Below, piece by piece: positions 8,458-17,809 of a DNA stretch of 47,110 nt; the stretch's first letter is position 1; each line of letters starts with the position of its first letter. The DNA is from Prevotella sp. UBA5379 (GTDB taxonomy: Bacteria; Bacteroidota; Bacteroidia; Bacteroidales; Bacteroidaceae), in contig DHOX01000033.1 of NCBI GenBank assembly GCA_002409785.1, positions 1 to 47,110 on the forward strand. The letters are read 5' to 3'. The notes under the pieces were generated by a model, which did not search any database, was not told the origin of the DNA, and was given only the letters and a program-made list of their open reading frames with translations. A program made the position numbers and the translations under genes.

Positions 8458-9885
8458 TCACATCAAAGGAGAAAACAGACGAAGCAAACTCTCCCATAAC
8501 CGATGTATGAAGGGTCTATGATGGATCTTATGATAGTAATCCTGCAGGAACACGCTTTGCCTTTCATCGTCAAGGTACACCTTCTTGATCCTTAGAGACA
8601 TCCCCTCATCATAGAAAAATGCATTCGCTTCAAAATCATCCTCAAAACTCCGGAAATCCACATTCGTGCTACCTACCGTTGAAATGTAATCATCACTGAC
8701 CATCAATTTTGAGTGATTGAATCCGGCCTTGTAAAGATACACTTTCCCCCCCGCCTCAACCGTTTCCTCGACGTAAGAACGACTTGCCCAGTCGACAAGG
8801 GCAGAATCCCCTTTGAGGGGAATCATCAACCGGATATCTACACCGGCCAGGGCTGCAGTACGCATGGCAAACAATACCGGTTCCGTAGGGAGGAAATAAG
8901 GAGATTCCATATAGACATAATGCCGCGCCTGCAGGATAATACGGACATAACCTTGCATGATCGCCGGCCAGGCATCTGCGGGACTGCTGGAGACGACCTG
9001 CATCAGACAATCATTGCTGATTGCCGCATTAATAGGCGGATAGTATTTCCTGTCCGTCAGCAACGTACGGTCCACGAAATACCAGTCTACCAGGAAATCC
9101 CGTTGGATGGCATATACGCCTCCACCTTCTACCCGTATATGTGTATCACGCCACGACTGCCGGCCTATCCCTTTCACATATCTCAATGCGATGTTCATTC
9201 CGCCGATAAATCCCACACGGCCGTCAATGACAATGAGTTTGCGGTGGTTCCGGTAATTGGCTTTACTCGTAAAAGCGGGGAATTTCACCGGCATGAAAGC
9301 ATGAACATCAATACCGGCATCCCGCATACGCTCGAAAAAGCGGTTATGCGACCCCCAGGAACCTACATCATCATAAATGACGCGCACCTCAACACCTTCC
9401 TGAGACTTGTCAATCAAAGCATCAGAGATAAGATAGCCTAAAGCATCATCGCAGAAGATGAAAGAATCAATATGTATATGCTTTGTGGCTTTCCCTATTT
9501 CCCGTAAGAGAGCCGGGAAAAACTCATATCCTGTGGTATAGATCTCCACCACGTTATCCTTGAAAGGCAGAGCAAGGTTCTGTTTTGCGAAAAGTCTCAT
9601 CAGTGGTTTCTGACTCTCCGGGATATGTAAGTTTTCCTGCTCTGCAAATTCGAGCATGGAGCGTTTCGACAGTTCATCAAGGCTCCGCTGGCTCATCAGC
9701 CTCTGCTTCCGGATATTCTGGCCGAAGAAAACATACAAGATGATCCCAATGACAGGTAAGAAAAAGAGAACCAGCAGCCATGCCATCGTTTTTGCGGGCT
9801 GTCGGTTATCCATCAATACAGCTACCATTGTCGCGAGAATGACAGCCATATAAGCAACAAGAACTATCCAATGTACATATATCAT
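8458..9885 (-). CDS. cls: Cardiolipin synthase (phospholipase D family)
   Basis: The 475-residue enzyme has two N-terminal membrane helices (about residues 4-23 and 33-53, with GIILYVFFGQNIRK at the membrane edge), then two phospholipase D catalytic repeats. The first HKD motif is HRKLIVIDGRVGFIGGMN at about 214 and the second is HSKLMVSDDYISTVGSTNVD at about 392. This is the ClsA-type layout: condensation of two phosphatidylglycerol molecules to cardiolipin and glycerol at the inner membrane. The C-terminal tail is basic. It follows the repeat-type protein gene by 112 bp on the same strand and may be the last gene of a dnaG-led unit, although a separate promoter cannot be excluded. Confidence 0.93.
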   Translation of the reverse strand: MIYVHWIVLVAYMAVILATMVAVLMDNRQPAKTMAWLLVLFFLPVIGIILYVFFGQNIRKQRLMSQRSLDELSKRSMLEFAEQENLHIPESQKPLMRLFAKQNLALPFKDNVVEIYTTGYEFFPALLREIGKATKHIHIDSFIFCDDALGYLISDALIDKSQEGVEVRVIYDDVGSWGSHNRFFERMRDAGIDVHAFMPVKFPAFTSKANYRNHRKLIVIDGRVGFIGGMNIALRYVKGIGRQSWRDTHIRVEGGGVYAIQRDFLVDWYFVDRTLLTDRKYYPPINAAISNDCLMQVVSSSPADAWPAIMQGYVRIILQARHYVYMESPYFLPTEPVLFAMRTAALAGVDIRLMIPLKGDSALVDWASRSYVEETVEAGGKVYLYKAGFNHSKLMVSDDYISTVGSTNVDFRSFEDDFEANAFFYDEGMSLRIKKVYLDDERQSVFLQDYYHKIHHRPFIHRLWESLLRLFSPLM

Positions 9886-9996
9886 ACTTACCTGCGCGAA
9901 ATTAAGATTTCAGAATCACCCTCCTTATGTTTCATTTCAAGAGCTCCACAACACCGTCATAGCCCTGCCGTTTACCGGACATCGGCCGTCGGCAAC

Positions 9997-11697
9997 TCAC
10001 TTCCCGTCTCCCTTCAATTTCTGCAGATAGGCCAGTTCTCCTATCGCAAAATCCGTATTGTCAGGATCGTCAAGCATCCTTTTAAGCAATGCCTCAGCCT
10101 CGTCATACCGTTGCAGGTCAATATACACATAAGCCTTGCGGCGGTTCAGGAAATTGACAAAAGAGTTCACGGCCACATTTTCCCGATCCTCCCCGTCAAT
10201 GTTGTTTTCAACATTCTCAAGAAGGCCGTCTATAAAACTAATGGCCCGGAAATCATGACCGTTAACCAGGCTATTCACGAGTTCTTCCGTATAGGTCACC
10301 CGATGAAGTGGGAACACAATATCCAGGTAATAGTAAGCCTGACGATACAGATGAAGTTCGCTATAACAGAACCCGATCAGATAGCACACTTCATAAAAAC
10401 GATCCTTCTCCTCAGGCTTCAGATCCTCAAACACGGACTGGGCAAAATTAAAGGCGTCCAGAAGATATTGCAAAGATTCATAAAAACAATGATTCAGGAA
10501 CAGTCGTTTCCCGCGGAATAGCAGATAGGCCAGTTTTGGCTGGGCACTTTCACACATCAGTTTTTGCTCTTCCGTCATCTCCTTTTCCTGATTTCTTTTC
10601 CGTTTCTGCAAGGCATCCTCCCACATCAGATGAAATTCTGCCAGACGCTCTTTCGGACAAGTGAGATCATAAGCGGCAAGCAGGCTCACGACCCTGGATT
10701 TCGTCAGCTCGCTGCCTGATGGGATACGGCGACTGACAGACAGAGGGATCAGGGTGATCGTAATACGATAATAAATCGTGCGATCCGTCGCCTTCTCAGA
10801 GTTCAGATGAAATTCCATGATACGGTTGAGTGGCCCGCGGAGATCAACATACTGTAATTCCAAAGAAGCCTCTTCACGTATCAGTTTTCCCTTTTCTATC
10901 AGCGCTCCGCTGACATCACAGTTGCGGATCGCCTTCCCATCTTCCAGATGGCCAGAAGGGCCCTTCAGGCAGACCGGCTCAAATTGCTTCACCCCGAACA
11001 AAGTATTCAGCAACTGCTCTATGGTAATTTTTTCATCTGCATTTCCCCTCCAGGAAGGTCCTGCTTTCTGATGCATCATCTCCTGCTCCCGAAGGAGAAA
11101 CAGCTCCCTGCCCCATTCTGCTGAGTTTGTCTCAAAGTCCTTTTGCTCTGCCTTCTGGTTGTCATCTTCCAATTCCCGGAAACGCTTGACAAACGTACTC
11201 TGCCAGCGGAACATGTCCAGCATCTCTCGTTCCAGGACCTCCACGGCATTCTTGAGGGTCAGCAACAGACCTGACACGATATGCAGATCAACGAGGTTCT
11301 GGTCCGTATTTAAAGTATATACGATACGACACATCTCAGAGCTGAGCGAACACTGGTTACTCAGACTTCTCACTAAGGCGATGTGATCCATGGACGTCGA
11401 GAAAAAGAAAGGATAGGTTAACCGGATATAGGGCGTCCCCTTTTCTATCCGGATATAGAAATGCCCGGTCTGATAGTCAAAATGGTAAAGGACACCATTA
11501 TGATCCTTGTCATTCTCTATCCTGTATTTGCAGTTGAACTTCTTCAAGGCCATCTTGACCAGCATGGTGTTGAAGGCTAAATCATAGTCATGCAAGGCAC
11601 GGCCTGAGTCGATGTGCCGTCTCAGGGCCGGTATAATGACAAAGGCCACGATAAAGACGATTGTCCAGAGAACAACTATGATGACTATATTTCTCAT
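9997..11697 (-). CDS. Membrane-anchored protein of unknown function with C-terminal TPR-like helices
   Basis: This is a 566-residue protein I cannot name. A single hydrophobic helix at residues 3-24 (IVIIVVLWTIVFIVAFVIIP) anchors it. Residues about 40-150 look like a compact alpha/beta domain. A charged, probably coiled region follows (about 150-225). After about residue 390 come repeated helix pairs resembling tetratricopeptide repeats (FYEVCYLIGFCYSELHLYRQAYYYLDIVF; KAYVYIDLQRYDEAEALLKRML), ending in a short tail. It lies 75 bp downstream of dnaG and upstream of cls on the same strand, so it is likely co-transcribed with them. TPR-type helices suggest protein binding. Neither start nor stop is disrupted. 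Confidence 0.75.
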   Translation of the reverse strand: MRNIVIIVVLWTIVFIVAFVIIPALRRHIDSGRALHDYDLAFNTMLVKMALKKFNCKYRIENDKDHNGVLYHFDYQTGHFYIRIEKGTPYIRLTYPFFFSTSMDHIALVRSLSNQCSLSSEMCRIVYTLNTDQNLVDLHIVSGLLLTLKNAVEVLEREMLDMFRWQSTFVKRFRELEDDNQKAEQKDFETNSAEWGRELFLLREQEMMHQKAGPSWRGNADEKITIEQLLNTLFGVKQFEPVCLKGPSGHLEDGKAIRNCDVSGALIEKGKLIREEASLELQYVDLRGPLNRIMEFHLNSEKATDRTIYYRITITLIPLSVSRRIPSGSELTKSRVVSLLAAYDLTCPKERLAEFHLMWEDALQKRKRNQEKEMTEEQKLMCESAQPKLAYLLFRGKRLFLNHCFYESLQYLLDAFNFAQSVFEDLKPEEKDRFYEVCYLIGFCYSELHLYRQAYYYLDIVFPLHRVTYTEELVNSLVNGHDFRAISFIDGLLENVENNIDGEDRENVAVNSFVNFLNRRKAYVYIDLQRYDEAEALLKRMLDDPDNTDFAIGELAYLQKLKGDGK

Positions 11698-11772
11698 TTC
11701 TAACTTTTTATATTGCTTCTCTTGACTTTTGCCCCTCCGCTTATACGGAAAGGAACAGATAATGAAGGCCCT

Positions 11773-13713
11773 TCATACAAGGATATTGCTTCCGAGCATC
11801 TTGGCCATCTGATTGCGGATAGTCTGCAAATTCTGGTATTTCTGAATCAGAAGTTTCATTTCTCCACTGTCACCGGTGCTCTCGGTGATCTTCCTTTTCA
11901 GTTCGTCCAGGTAATGCTCCACATAGTCCAGACGGAAATTGAGGATCAGGGTAAGCACATCATGTGCCAGACGGGAGGGCTCATCCTCCACCTTCAGACT
12001 CTCTGAAAGGTGGAACCGATCCGTACACATCCGTGCAGCCAACTGACTGATCTTGGGATTAGGGTGATTGATGAAATAGTTCTCACTTTCAAAACCTGTG
12101 TCCTTCAGATGCTCTACACATTCATGAAGGATCTGATTGTAAATATCCTCTGAAAACAGGAGTTGGTCTGTGCTGAGGTCTGCATCAACATATTGGGCAA
12201 CGGGCAACGTGACATCCTTTCCCTGATGGTCCTGGACGGTGATCTTTTCATTTCCATGCCGGATGACCAACTGGATAAGTTGCTGTTCCACTTCCTTTTT
12301 CTGACTTATCGCTGCCGGTTCTGCTATCTGCGGCCGGGCAGCGGGCACAGCAGAATGCTGGTCAAGTCCGGCAGCACGTCTCTCTGCCTTCTCCTGCTCA
12401 CTTTTTCCATTACGGATAAACTGGTTCATCTGCCGGATGAGTGTTGACTCATTCAGCCCAAGTCTTGCGGAACAAAGGTGGATATAGGTAGCCCGGACGA
12501 TCTGGTCCGTGATGACGGAGACACTTTCGACAATCGAATTAATCGCCTCTGACCGCTTGATCGGATCCGAGACCCCCTTAAGAAGGACACGGATCTTAAA
12601 CTCGATAAAATCTTCCTGATGGCCTTCCACATAACTTTTAAAATCGGCAGCCGTATGGCTCCGGGCAAAGCTGTCAGGATCATTACCATCGGGAAGGAGC
12701 AGGACCTTGACGTTCATCCCTTCTTTGAGGAGCATGTCGGTACCACGGAGAGCAGCATGGATCCCGGCTGCATCACCGTCATACAACAAGACAATATTAT
12801 TCGTGAAACGATGAAGGAGACGTATCTGATACACGCTCAGTGCCGTTCCTGAGTTGGCTACCACATTCTCTATGCCACTCTGATTCATGCTGATCACATC
12901 CGTGTATCCCTCCACCATGTAGACCAGATTCTCACGGGCGATCGACTTCTTGGCCTGATAGATGCCATAAAGCTCCTTCTCTTTATGATAGATCGGACTA
13001 TCCAGGGAATTCACATACTTCTGGCTGACCCCTTTCGTCCGCTTGTCCAAGACACGCCCCCCGAAAGCAATGACTTTTCCACTGACACTGATCCAAGGAA
13101 ACAGCGCACGGCCGGCAAACCGGTCTTTCAGATGTCCGTCACGACCCTCATAGCTCAGCCCTGTCTTTTTAAGGAACTCCGGCTGGTACCCTTCCCTGAC
13201 CGCCTCTGACGACATCGCATCCTGCAGGGGAAGGGCAAAACCCAACTGGAACCTGCTGATGATGTCATCCCTGAAACCACGACTGCGGAAATAGGCCATC
13301 CCCACAGCCTTGCCGTCCGGGTGCTGATGAAGGATGTTCTGAAAGTATTTTGCTGCCCATTCGTTGACGATGAACATGGACTCACGCTCGCCCTCTTCTC
13401 TCTTTTCCTCAGGAGTCAACTCTTTTTCATGGATTTCAATATTATATTTTCTGGCAAGCCATCTCAGGGCTTCCGGATAAGTCATCTGCTCCAGCTCCAT
13501 CAGGAAATGGACGGCATTACCTCCCTTCCCGCAGGTAAAACAATGACAGATCCCCCTGCTCGGAGAAACTGAAAAAGAAGGATGCGTATCATTGTGAAAA
13601 GGGCAAAGACCGACATAATTGACACCCCGTTTCCTCAGTGTAACAAATTCCGAAACCACATCTACAATGTTCGTGGCTGCCATAATCTTATCAATCGTAG
13701 CTCTGTCTATCAT
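11773..13713 (-). CDS. dnaG: DNA primase
   Basis: This 646-residue DnaG synthesises the RNA primers for replication at the fork, working with the DnaB helicase. The N-terminal CHC2 zinc-binding domain has ligands C37, H40, C58 and C61. A TOPRIM catalytic domain follows, with VEGYTDVISM (catalytic glutamate), NSGTAL and the metal-binding LYDGDAAG. The C-terminal part after about residue 440 is the helicase-interacting region and is weakly conserved, with a glutamine- and alanine-rich linker. The start ATG at 13711-13713 fits the family N-terminus (IDRATIDKIM). A -7 match at 13843-13850 would give a leader of about 125 nt. It heads the minus-strand unit dnaG, TPR-like gene, cls. Confidence 0.97.
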   Translation of the reverse strand: MIDRATIDKIMAATNIVDVVSEFVTLRKRGVNYVGLCPFHNDTHPSFSVSPSRGICHCFTCGKGGNAVHFLMELEQMTYPEALRWLARKYNIEIHEKELTPEEKREEGERESMFIVNEWAAKYFQNILHQHPDGKAVGMAYFRSRGFRDDIISRFQLGFALPLQDAMSSEAVREGYQPEFLKKTGLSYEGRDGHLKDRFAGRALFPWISVSGKVIAFGGRVLDKRTKGVSQKYVNSLDSPIYHKEKELYGIYQAKKSIARENLVYMVEGYTDVISMNQSGIENVVANSGTALSVYQIRLLHRFTNNIVLLYDGDAAGIHAALRGTDMLLKEGMNVKVLLLPDGNDPDSFARSHTAADFKSYVEGHQEDFIEFKIRVLLKGVSDPIKRSEAINSIVESVSVITDQIVRATYIHLCSARLGLNESTLIRQMNQFIRNGKSEQEKAERRAAGLDQHSAVPAARPQIAEPAAISQKKEVEQQLIQLVIRHGNEKITVQDHQGKDVTLPVAQYVDADLSTDQLLFSEDIYNQILHECVEHLKDTGFESENYFINHPNPKISQLAARMCTDRFHLSESLKVEDEPSRLAHDVLTLILNFRLDYVEHYLDELKRKITESTGDSGEMKLLIQKYQNLQTIRNQMAKMLGSNILV

Positions 13714-13842
13714 ATTGCTCTTCTTTCCCTCTCTACTTCCAGAAATGTCCTCACAGAATTTTATTTTCTTATATTGTTATCAGATAAAAGATTTCCTTTG
13801 TCCGCCCATCCTGTAACTTGCTGTCTCGTAAGGATGATTATG

Positions 13843-13850
13843 CAAATATA
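13843..13850 (-). promoter_or_regulatory. Candidate dnaG -7 element
   Basis: TATATTTG on the minus strand fits the TAnnTTTG consensus. I do not see a matching -33 box at the expected distance, so this rests on the -7 box alone. Confidence 0.4.
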
Positions 13851-13941
13851 CGAACTTTTTTCAAATTGTAGAATACACCTAATTATTTTTCATGAATCAA
13901 ACCATGCTTTTTCAGTCAAAAAGACATCAAAAGGATCTATT

Positions 13942-13990
13942 ATTGCACAAACCTTTCGTTTTGTGCACATCGTAAACGAAAACGTGCAAT
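13942..13990. promoter_or_regulatory. 49-bp nested palindrome upstream of etfB, candidate operator
   Basis: The segment begins ATTGCAC (13942-13948) and ends GTGCAAT (13984-13990), with the self-complementary GTGCAC at its centre (13963-13968). Between these, TTTCGTTT on the left mirrors AAACGAAA on the right. A perfect sub-hairpin TGCACAAA/TTTGTGCA occupies 13944-13967. It ends 15 bp upstream of the etfB -33 box. This is the usual place for an activator or repressor site, but no regulator is identified in the window. Confidence 0.5.
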
Positions 13991-14004
13991 TTTCAAGTAT
14001 TTTA

Positions 14005-14036
14005 TTTGCCCAACAAGCAAAAAATTCGTAATTTTG
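14005..14036 (+). promoter_or_regulatory. Promoter of the etfB-etfA-acyl-CoA dehydrogenase operon
   Basis: A full Bacteroidetes promoter match: -33 TTTG at 14005-14008, 20-bp spacer, -7 TAATTTTG at 14029-14036. The predicted start is near 14042, giving a leader of about 35 nt to the etfB ATG at 14077. Confidence 0.7.
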
Positions 14037-14076
14037 CGCCGAATTTCGAAATTAATTTATTTATACATAACAATTT

Positions 14077-14946
14077 ATGAAGTTGAAAATCGTTGTACTT
14101 GCCAAACAAGTACCTGACACAAGAAACGTGGGAAAGGACGCCATGACAGCTGAGGGAACTGTCAACCGTGCAGCCCTCCCTGCCATCTTCAATCCTGAAG
14201 ATTTGAATGCTCTGGAGCAAGCTCTTCGCATCAAGGATCAGAATCCGGGTTCTACTGTTGGTATCCTGACCATGGGACCTCCCCGTGCCGGTGAGATTAT
14301 TCGACAGGGCCTCTATCGTGGTGCCGATACGGGTTGGCTACTGACTGACCGTCTCTTTGCCGGTGCTGACACGTTGGCTACTTCTTATGCCTTGTCTCTG
14401 GGTATCCGTAAGATCGGAGATGTAGATATTGTGATCGGAGGTCGTCAGGCCATTGATGGTGATACGGCTCAAGTCGGTCCTCAGGTAGCCCAGAAACTGG
14501 GACTCAATCAAGTCACTTATGCCGAAGAGATTATAAAGATAGACAACAAAAAAGCCACGATCAGACGTCATATTGACGGGGGTGTAGAAACAGTGGAAGC
14601 TCCTTTGCCACTTCTCGTAACCGTTAATGGTACGGCTGCGCCATGCCGCCCGTGCAACGCCAAACTGGTCATGAAATACAAGTATGCGTCTTGTCCTATG
14701 GAGCGCAAAGGGGATGAGCCATGGACTGAACTTTACAAGACCCGCCCTTACCTTACCTTGAACCAGTGGAGTGTGGCCGATGTGGCAGGTGACTCTCAAC
14801 AATGCGGCCTGAGTGGTTCCCCGACAAAGGTCAAAGCCGTACAAAATATTGTCTTCCATACCAAGGAAAGCAAGAGGCTGACTTCTTCTGATGAGGATAT
14901 AGACCAGTTGATGAAAGAATTGATTTCGGAGAAAATTATCGGTTAA
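14077..14946 (+). CDS. etfB: Electron transfer flavoprotein, beta subunit
   Basis: The 289-residue protein has the alpha-beta nucleotide-binding fold of ETF beta (KIVVLAKQVPDT at the start, DIVIGGRQAIDGDTAQVGPQVAQKLG in the middle), which binds AMP or a second FAD and partners with EtfA. It is somewhat longer than the roughly 250-residue mitochondrial-type proteins, with the extra length in the C-terminal third (about residues 200-280). It opens a tight operon with etfA (21-nt gap) and an acyl-CoA dehydrogenase. ETF passes electrons between the dehydrogenase flavin and another redox partner. In an anaerobe this could run either in oxidation or in enoyl-CoA reduction, and the sequence does not decide. 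No quinone oxidoreductase or Rnf gene is in view. Confidence 0.95.
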   Translation: MKLKIVVLAKQVPDTRNVGKDAMTAEGTVNRAALPAIFNPEDLNALEQALRIKDQNPGSTVGILTMGPPRAGEIIRQGLYRGADTGWLLTDRLFAGADTLATSYALSLGIRKIGDVDIVIGGRQAIDGDTAQVGPQVAQKLGLNQVTYAEEIIKIDNKKATIRRHIDGGVETVEAPLPLLVTVNGTAAPCRPCNAKLVMKYKYASCPMERKGDEPWTELYKTRPYLTLNQWSVADVAGDSQQCGLSGSPTKVKAVQNIVFHTKESKRLTSSDEDIDQLMKELISEKIIG

Positions 14947-14967
14947 TTACTGTAGTACCAGAAATTT

Positions 14968-15990
14968 ATGAATAACATTTTTGTATATTGCGAGGTTGAA
15001 GGCACTACCGTTGCCGAGGTATCTCAGGAGTTGCTTTCCAAAGGCCGTAAACTGGCCAGTCAGCTGGGCGTAGAACTCGAAGCTGTCGTAGCCGGAACCG
15101 GCATAAAGGGTAAGGTGGAAGATCAGATCCTGCCCTACGGCGTTGATCATCTGTTCGTGTTCGATGCAGAAGGCCTTTTCCCTTATACCTCTGCTCCACA
15201 TACGGACATTCTCGTCAACCTCTTCAAAGAGGAAAAGCCACAGATCGCTCTCATGGGAGCTACCGTTATCGGCCGGGACCTGGGCCCTCGTGTCTCATCA
15301 TCCCTGACATCAGGACTGACCGCTGACTGTACCCAACTGGAGATCGGTTCTTATGATGACCGGAAGACCGGCAAGCACTATGACAATCTGCTCTTCCAGA
15401 TGCGCCCGGCCTTCGGCGGGAATATCGTTGCAACCATCGTCAACCCTGATCACCGTCCGCAAATGGCTACCGTCCGCAGCGGTGTCATGCAAAAGGCTCT
15501 CTACAAGGGAAAAGCTAAAGGTCAGGTGTCTTACCCTGACGTGGCCAAATATGTTCCGGAAACCGACTTTGTCGTCAAGGTTATTGACCGTGAAGTCAAG
15601 GCTGCCAACTGTAACTTGAAAAGTGCTCCTATCATCGTTGCAGGGGGCTATGGTATGGGCAGCAAAGAAGGTTTCAATATGCTCTATGAACTCGCTGATG
15701 AACTCCATGCAGAGGTGGGCGCTTCCCGTGCTGCCGTCGATTCAGGATGGATAGACTCCAGCCGCCAGATCGGCCAGACCGGTGCCACCGTTCACCCAAA
15801 GGTTTACATCGCCTGCGGTATCTCCGGACAGATCCAGCATATCGTCGGTATGCAGGACGCAGGTATCATCATCTCTGTCAACTCTGATCCAGACGCTCCC
15901 ATCAATAAGATTGCAGACTATGTTATCGTTGGTACCGTCGAGGATGTTGTACCTAAACTTATCAAGCATTACAAACAGAACACCAAGTAA
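14968..15990 (+). CDS. etfA: Electron transfer flavoprotein, alpha subunit
   Basis: The 340-residue product is ETF alpha. The N-terminal half has the ETF fold. The C-terminal half carries the FAD-binding signature: VGASRAAVDSGW at about residues 250-261 and the long motif HPKVYIACGISGQIQHIVGM that contacts the isoalloxazine and ribityl chain, followed by IISVNSDPDAPI. The protein pairs with the preceding EtfB to form the soluble heterodimer. Its stop is only 3 nt before the acyl-CoA dehydrogenase ATG, so translation of the two is almost certainly coupled. Confidence 0.96.
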   Translation: MNNIFVYCEVEGTTVAEVSQELLSKGRKLASQLGVELEAVVAGTGIKGKVEDQILPYGVDHLFVFDAEGLFPYTSAPHTDILVNLFKEEKPQIALMGATVIGRDLGPRVSSSLTSGLTADCTQLEIGSYDDRKTGKHYDNLLFQMRPAFGGNIVATIVNPDHRPQMATVRSGVMQKALYKGKAKGQVSYPDVAKYVPETDFVVKVIDREVKAANCNLKSAPIIVAGGYGMGSKEGFNMLYELADELHAEVGASRAAVDSGWIDSSRQIGQTGATVHPKVYIACGISGQIQHIVGMQDAGIIISVNSDPDAPINKIADYVIVGTVEDVVPKLIKHYKQNTK

Positions 15991-15993
15991 ACT

Positions 15994-17727
15994 ATGGCAA
16001 ATTATTATAGTGATCATCCAGAGATTGCATTCCAACTGAGCAATCCTCTGATGAAACGTATTGTTGAGCTTAGAGAGCGCAACTTCGTCGAAAAAGACAA
16101 ATATGCTGAAGCTCCTGTCAACTACGAGGATGCTATGGAGAATTACAAACGGGTGCTGGACATCATCGGTGATATTTCCGCCAATGTCCTTCAGCCTAAT
16201 TCGGAATCCATCGACCTGGAAGGTCCTCACCTTGAGAATGGCCGCATGAAATACGCCAGCAAGACCTATGAGGATCTTGACGCTACCCGTAAAGCCGGAC
16301 TCTGGGGAGTTACCATGCCTCGCCAGTATGGTGGGCTCAACTTCCCTCTGACCATCTTCTCCATGATGTCAGAAGTGGTGGCAGCTGCCGATGCCGGCTT
16401 CCAGAACATCTGGAGCTTGCAGAGTTGTATCGACACTCTTTATGAGTTTGGCTCTGACGAGCAACGGGAAAAGTATATCCCGCGGGTTTGTCAGGGGGAG
16501 ACCATGAGTATGGACCTCACGGAACCTGATGCCGGCTCTGACTTGCAGCGTGTCATGCTGAAGGCTACCTTCGATGAGAAGGACAACTGCTGGCACCTGA
16601 ATGGGGTCAAGCGTTTCATCACGAATGGTGACTCTGACATCCACCTTGTCCTGGCTCGTTCTGAAGAGGGTACCCACGACGGACGCGGATTGTCCATGTT
16701 CATTTATGACAAGCATAACGGTGGGGTAACCGTCCGGCATATTGAGAACAAACTCGGTATTCACGGATCACCTACCTGCGAGTTGGTCTTCAAGAATGCA
16801 AAGGCTGAACTTTGTGGAAGCACCCGCCTGGGCCTCATCAAGTATGTCATGGCGCTGATGAATGGTGCCCGCCTGGGAATCGGTGCACAGAGTGTAGGGG
16901 TTGCACAGGAAGCTTATGACCTGGCCGTAATGTATGCCAAGGAACGTGAACAATTCGGAAAGAAGATCATCTCTTTCCCGGGTGTCTATGACATGCTGTC
17001 CCGCATGAAAGCCAAACTTGACGGTGGCCGTGCACTGCTCTATGAGACTGCCCGCTATGTGGATATCTACAAGACCCTTGAAGACATCTCACGGAGCCGC
17101 AAACTGACCCCTGAAGAACGCAAGGAGATGAAGAAATACGGACGTATGGCAGACGCCATTACTCCGCTTTGCAAGGGGATGAATTCCGAATATGCCAACC
17201 AGGCTGCCTATGATGCCATCTCCATCCACGGAGGTTCCGGCTTTATCATGGAATATGAAGCCCAGCGCCTCTACCGGGATGCCCGCATTTTCTCCATCTA
17301 CGAGGGTACAACACAGTTGCAAGTGGTCGCTGCGATCCGCTATGTGACCAACGGCACTTACCTCAAGATCATTGAGGAGATGCTGGGACACGAAGTAGCT
17401 GAAGACCTGAAGCCTCTTCAGAAACGTGTCGAGGAGATGACTGCCCTTTACAAACAATCCATTGAATATGTAAGGGATGCTGACAATCAGGAGATGCACG
17501 ATTTCCTTGCACACCGGCTTTGTGACATGACGGGTGATATTCTCGTTTCCCTGTTGCTTTTGGATGACGCCACTCGAAATGAAGATCTTTTCGGGCGGAG
17601 TGCAAAGGTTTTTGTCTTTGCAGCAAATGCTAAGGTAGTAGGAAATGCGGACTATATCCAGAACTTTATCGCAGAAGACTTGACGGATTTCCGTGTGGAA
17701 GAAACTCAGGAAGAAGCTGGAAAATAA
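15994..17727 (+). CDS. Acyl-CoA dehydrogenase family flavoenzyme
   Basis: The 577-residue enzyme is longer than the classical 380-residue acyl-CoA dehydrogenases, with an added N-terminal segment and a helical C-terminal extension of about 120 residues after the catalytic domain. Family marks include SMDLTEPDAGSD (FAD/substrate loop), FITNGDSDIHLVLARS, EREQFGK and ISIHGGSGFIMEYEAQRLYRDARI (split here as seen). The catalytic base is Glu437 in IYEGTTQLQ. The reaction is alpha-beta dehydrogenation of an acyl-CoA, or its reverse, with FAD and the EtfAB made by the same operon. Chain-length preference cannot be read. It is the last gene before a strong terminator at 17748-17777. Confidence 0.92.
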   Translation: MANYYSDHPEIAFQLSNPLMKRIVELRERNFVEKDKYAEAPVNYEDAMENYKRVLDIIGDISANVLQPNSESIDLEGPHLENGRMKYASKTYEDLDATRKAGLWGVTMPRQYGGLNFPLTIFSMMSEVVAAADAGFQNIWSLQSCIDTLYEFGSDEQREKYIPRVCQGETMSMDLTEPDAGSDLQRVMLKATFDEKDNCWHLNGVKRFITNGDSDIHLVLARSEEGTHDGRGLSMFIYDKHNGGVTVRHIENKLGIHGSPTCELVFKNAKAELCGSTRLGLIKYVMALMNGARLGIGAQSVGVAQEAYDLAVMYAKEREQFGKKIISFPGVYDMLSRMKAKLDGGRALLYETARYVDIYKTLEDISRSRKLTPEERKEMKKYGRMADAITPLCKGMNSEYANQAAYDAISIHGGSGFIMEYEAQRLYRDARIFSIYEGTTQLQVVAAIRYVTNGTYLKIIEEMLGHEVAEDLKPLQKRVEEMTALYKQSIEYVRDADNQEMHDFLAHRLCDMTGDILVSLLLLDDATRNEDLFGRSAKVFVFAANAKVVGNADYIQNFIAEDLTDFRVEETQEEAGK

Positions 17728-17747
17728 AAGGTTATCATATCAAGAAC

Positions 17748-17777
17748 AAAAGGGCGTCCGGTCAGGCCGCCCTTTTT
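17748..17777 (+). terminator. Rho-independent terminator of the etf operon
   Basis: AAAAGGGCG at 17748-17756 pairs with CGCCCTTTT, followed by extra T residues up to about 17778. This is a textbook GC stem with a U-run, 20 nt after the acyl-CoA dehydrogenase stop. Confidence 0.88.
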
Positions 17778-17809
17778 TATAGGTTCTCAGTTGCTGAAAA
17801 AAATTAATC

